DNA of 64,000 nucleotides. Origin: Adiantum capillus-veneris. Taxonomy: Eukaryota; Streptophyta; Polypodiopsida; Polypodiales; Pteridaceae. Positions 61,141 to 64,000 of this stretch are shown here, piece by piece (the stretch's first letter is position 1; each line of letters begins with the position of its first letter). Position numbers and translations under genes: made by a program. The DNA lies in NCBI GenBank assembly GCA_014529385.2, contig CM043959.1, forward strand, positions 8,585,526-8,649,525, in the 5' to 3' direction. Below the pieces are notes generated by a model that was given only the letters and a program-made list of their open reading frames with translations, was not told the origin of the DNA and did not search any database.

Positions 61141-61292
61141 TTACTCCCCTTTGTGGATTGATCATGTCGTCAGGGCATGGCACTTATCCTTTTACTCATG
61201 TGCCAGGTCTGAGGACTTACTCCCCTTTGTGGATTGATCATGTCCTGAGGGCATGGCACTTCTCCTTTTAATCGTGTGCCAGCTCTCATTCA
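61141..61292 (+). repeat. 76-bp tandem duplication over the pol end of Copia 2
   Basis: TTACTCCCCTTTGTGGATTG occurs at 61141 and 61217, with matching sequence on both sides. It covers the last codons and stop of pol, so only one copy is coding. Confidence 0.85.
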
Positions 61293-61314
61293 CCACATCA
61301 CTCTAGGGGAGATT

Positions 61315-61543
61315 TGTTACCATATACATGTGGTAGTGATGTGTGTGAACACACTAGGAACACGGGGGCAAGTTTTCCCTCTTTAGGAGGTTTTTTCCCC
61401 CATGCATTGCATATACGAACATCACTCTAGGGCTATCTATATTTCCATTTTACACTAGGTAATACACACTTTCTATTGTGTACCTTGATCTTTCTTCGTC
61501 TTTTCCAAGCTGTGTACGTTTCCTTGCAACCCTAACTCCAACA
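61315..61543 (+). repeat. Copia 2 3' LTR
   Basis: 229 bp, ending CTCCAACA directly before the TSD ATGAG. Confidence 0.9.
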
Positions 61544-63872
61544 ATGAGCTCCTACGTAGCATTATAGAAGAAGGAAGGGAAACCATCTCCGATTTGAATG
61601 GCTCTCCAATAGAGGTGCACGTCATAGAATACCAAGTTGTTGAATCCCTAAGGCTGCGAAGAGGAGGAAAACATGTGAGAGAGAAAGGGTTGCCCATAGC
61701 TATCATTTTCACCAATTGTTTGACCTCCTTTGGATCTAAAAGAAAGATGGATAGAACGGGCTTTTCAACTCTATCATCATCACTTTAATTTCACTGCTAA
61801 AAGCCCTCTCAGATAAAGAGTTTCAAATCATTCCATGACATCCACACTCATAGAGGCCTCAAAGAGATAAGCCGTGACAAAAGTAGACCACGCGTGCTAT
61901 ATTCACACCACTCTCACTCATGTAAAAAATCCAGAGAACATCACCTTCTTGGGAGCTCTAAAAGTGCTAGCAAGAATTTGTTACCATGCTATTGTCCAGG
62001 TAAAACATCTATTGCTTGCCCCAGAGAAAAATCTATGGCGCTACTCAATAGAAATAAAGAAGAAGAAGTGTAGACAAGATCTCCATTAGTGAGGACCAGA
62101 ATAAGGACTAGACTAGTAGATGTTCCTAGCCAAGAGACAACTATTGAAACAAAAGTGGTGAAAAGGAACAAGGAAGAAGAAGAGGAGATATAGGAAGACA
62201 CTCCCCTTAAAAGAAAGAAAAGAGAAAAAGGATAGAAAATGTAAAGGATGCAAAAACAACAAAACGGCCATGCTCTAGAGTAGCAGCAAAAGAACCAATA
62301 CAAAAGGACTCAAAGGGGATTTTGAGAAAAATGGAAACCATCTCCAAGAAGAGTCAAAATTCAAACCAAGCACCCAATTTTCAATGAAAAGGAAAATCCT
62401 TGGACTGGCCTAGAACATCTCTATCATAAAGACTAATGACAAGCACAAGAAGAAGTTGATACACCACCTAGGGAGGATTAACCCAAAGAACCATTCAACC
62501 CTACTGTAGATGTTCCACATTTCTCTCTCCCAAGTGTGCCACTACAGCAGGAGAACACAACACAAACACTACCAGAGGAGGCCACTCCCATTGCTAGCAA
62601 TATGGAACCAGAAATAGAAGTGCCCAAAGCAACCGTCAATCCAGCAACTTCAAAGCATATATATGTGATTGCGGCTCTTAGATGAAAGACTATACATGGC
62701 CAATGTTTGTGTCAAATCATACAAAGAAGCCATGAAACTCAAAGAAAAGGAATTGGTTGAACTATCTGCAAAGTCATTAGAAAACTTGGAATCTCTCCAA
62801 ACAAGGAATCAACAGCATGAGCAACAAGTCACAAAGCCCACCTTAGCTCTACAAAAATCTATTTCAACAATCGACATGCTACAAATTCAACTAAACATTG
62901 TAAATAATCACTTGGCACAATAAAAATCCAGGTGCCAAGAGCAAACTACATTGTTAAACCATCTCAAGGACAACCGTACAAGAACCACACTAGACGACAC
63001 AAATCAAGCATACAAAGCAAGGGAACAAAAAGATAAAAACCTTGAGATGGAGTTGAAGTTAGAGGACATGCAGAGAAGAGAGATCTCTATCAGGTTTATG
63101 CAATGGGAGGAGAGATCCCAATAGGAAATAGGCCAACTAAAAGAAGAATTTAGCAAAGCACATGCAATAGCCACTACACAAGTTACCACACCAGAGGAAG
63201 GACATGAAAATTTATCAATGCAAGATTGAGATACCTTACAGTTTATGGATTTTGATTGGCACATCCCAAATGAATCGAGATCTGACTGAATTGACACCCC
63301 AGGTATCTGATCTTAAATACAAATGTGTCAACTGATATCAAACAAGATCCAATGCAATGCCCGGTACCAAGAGTCTAAAGTTTGCAGCAACACTCTCTCA
63401 ACCTACAAAAGTTCCCTACTTGGCTCAACTACCCAAGGTTTCCACCCCCTTCAAATAACCAACCCAAAGAGGACTACATGGTGGAAACACTGTCCTCAAC
63501 CATTCAACTGTTTTGTGGAGTTTTTTATTTAGCATGCATCATACGGGTAGAGATTGCAAAAATTCTCTTAACTTGTTTGTAGACTTATCATCGTGCAGAA
63601 CAAACAAATGCAGCATGGATGTCCTTTCTTGAAGACGCCAATGACTTATACTATGACTTGTTAGGTCAGCCCTCCAAAGAAGTGATTCATGGATTTTATG
63701 CTAGGGTGATGTTCTTACCATCCTACTACATGAAAACGTTTGAAGAAGCATTCTACACAGGTTTCTTCACTTCTTGGTCCAAGATATTTGGCCCCATCAT
63801 CACCAATCTATGGGCCAGATTTGTTAGTTACTCTGCAATTGAGAAAAGAAATAAAGTAACCATGCATTTAAC
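61544..63872 (+). pseudogene. ORF3 copy D: continuation of copy C to the C-terminal domain
   Basis: After the Copia 2 TSD, the frame from 50972 resumes in phase and gives LNGSPIEVHVIEYQVVESL, which aligns with ORF3 B near 7380-7330 (LDGEKVEVVITPQLIANL). Later, an acidic run followed by TPLKRKKREK (about 62150-62230) corresponds to EEEEDEPLKKKTKKK in copy B. Coiled coil follows at 62669-62923 and 63020-63110. The C-terminal domain is at 63340-63870: WLNYPRFPPP, MVETLSSTI, MSFLEDANDLYYDLLGQPS, GFYARVMFLPSYYM, FEEAFYTGFFTS and SKIFGP. Frameshifts and stops are frequent. Another non-autonomous LTR interrupts it at 63873. I do not recognise the function. Confidence 0.6.
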
Positions 63873-64000
63873 TGTTGAGAGAGAAGGAGAGAGCACAGAA
63901 GTAGAACCCCAAAGTGTGTAGAATACACACATGAGATGATGTATATATAGAGGAGACCTGGGTGCCATATATAGAGAAGCCATATATTGAGTAGCTTCAC
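63873..64000 (-). mobile_element. Partial LTR of the non-autonomous family, running off the window
   Basis: 128 bases beginning TGTTGAGAGAGAAGG match 28722-28849 and 31508-31635 almost exactly. It inserts into ORF3 D. The orientation of the full element cannot be told from one LTR; minus is assumed from the LTR sense in the complete copy. Confidence 0.85.

Larger units (their letters stand above)
51909..61161 (+). pseudogene. Copia 2 gag-pol, split by Copia 3
   Basis: The gag start is probably 51909 (MADNNTDVFKMF), with an early stop near 52029. Then UBN2-type gag (52122-52550), zinc knuckle CHYCKANDHLIKQC (about 52732-52773), protease WYFDSGATKHIT (52980), GAG-preintegrase LWHACFGHLNFASF (53400) and part of the integrase core (53480-53950). 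Copia 3 interrupts at 54036/59002. Pol resumes in integrase (59002-59260), followed by RT with YVDDLLISRT (60200) and RNase H, ending near 61161 (LLPFVD). Multiple stops and frameshifts are present. Confidence 0.85.
51320..61543 (+). mobile_element. Copia 2: Ty1/Copia element inserted in ORF3 C/D
   Basis: The LTRs are 51320-51546 and 61315-61543 (TGTTACCATATAC to CAACA), with TSD ATGAG (51315-51319 and 61544-61548). The primer site at 51549-51560 differs by one base from the initiator tRNA-Met site. The element is interrupted by Copia 3 (54037-59001); without it, it is about 5.25 kb. Gag and pol are decayed. Confidence 0.95.

Noticed and set aside
1-64000. Assignment to a named plant species or lineage
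   Set aside because: Gypsy, Copia and CACTA families of this type occur widely in land plants, and no host gene is present.

Overview
The window looks like repeat-dense land-plant nuclear DNA. Almost everything recognisable is transposon sequence: Ty3/Gypsy and Ty1/Copia LTR elements with tRNA-type primer sites, and a CACTA transposon with spliced genes. I see no intact host gene, rRNA, tRNA gene or CRISPR array. The plant lineage cannot be fixed from this sequence.

Layout. 1-1794 is the end of a plus-strand Gypsy element (degenerate extra gene 'ORF3' and polypurine tract); its 3' LTR starts at 1795. A very large minus-strand Gypsy element (Gypsy B) runs from 3648 to 28721. In its own direction it has a 5' LTR truncated at the outer edge, a tRNA-Asp-like primer site, a long leader, a decayed gag-pro-pol, a second aspartic-protease-like region behind integrase, a noncoding gap, ORF3, a polypurine tract and a 3' LTR. 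Its leader is split by a nearly intact Copia element (21067-26543, TSD AAAGA, one in-frame stop). 28722-31649 is a non-autonomous LTR element without pol whose ends match that Copia family and whose interior holds two different arrays of about 172-bp periodicity. 31705-35277 shows no gene. 35278-47267 is a CACTA element (TSD AAT, matching termini, TNPA-like and TNP2-like genes, both broken) whose TNP2 gene is split by a gag-only LTR element (39833-44724). 47271-50000 shows no gene. From 50016 a set of palindromes precedes another ORF3 copy (50972 onward), split by a Copia element (51320-61543, TSD ATGAG) that itself carries an oppositely oriented relative (54037-59001, TSD ATATG). That ORF3 copy ends at 63872, where another copy of the non-autonomous LTR begins and runs off the window.

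The most interesting signal is a set of 22-bp palindromes. Gypsy B carries eleven copies of one palindrome (half-site GACATCATACG) in its two long noncoding regions, the leader and the gap upstream of ORF3. The second ORF3 copy is preceded by five copies of a different 22-bp palindrome (half-site near TATCTTAGGCG). ORF3 combines an unfamiliar N-terminal domain, an acidic patch followed by a basic stretch, coiled coil, and an unfamiliar C-terminal domain shared by three copies. A working hypothesis is that ORF3 encodes a family-specific nuclear DNA-binding protein that recognises its own element's palindromes, comparable in logic to VANC proteins of VANDAL transposons. The palindromes and the ORF3 homology are seen directly; the functional link is inference.
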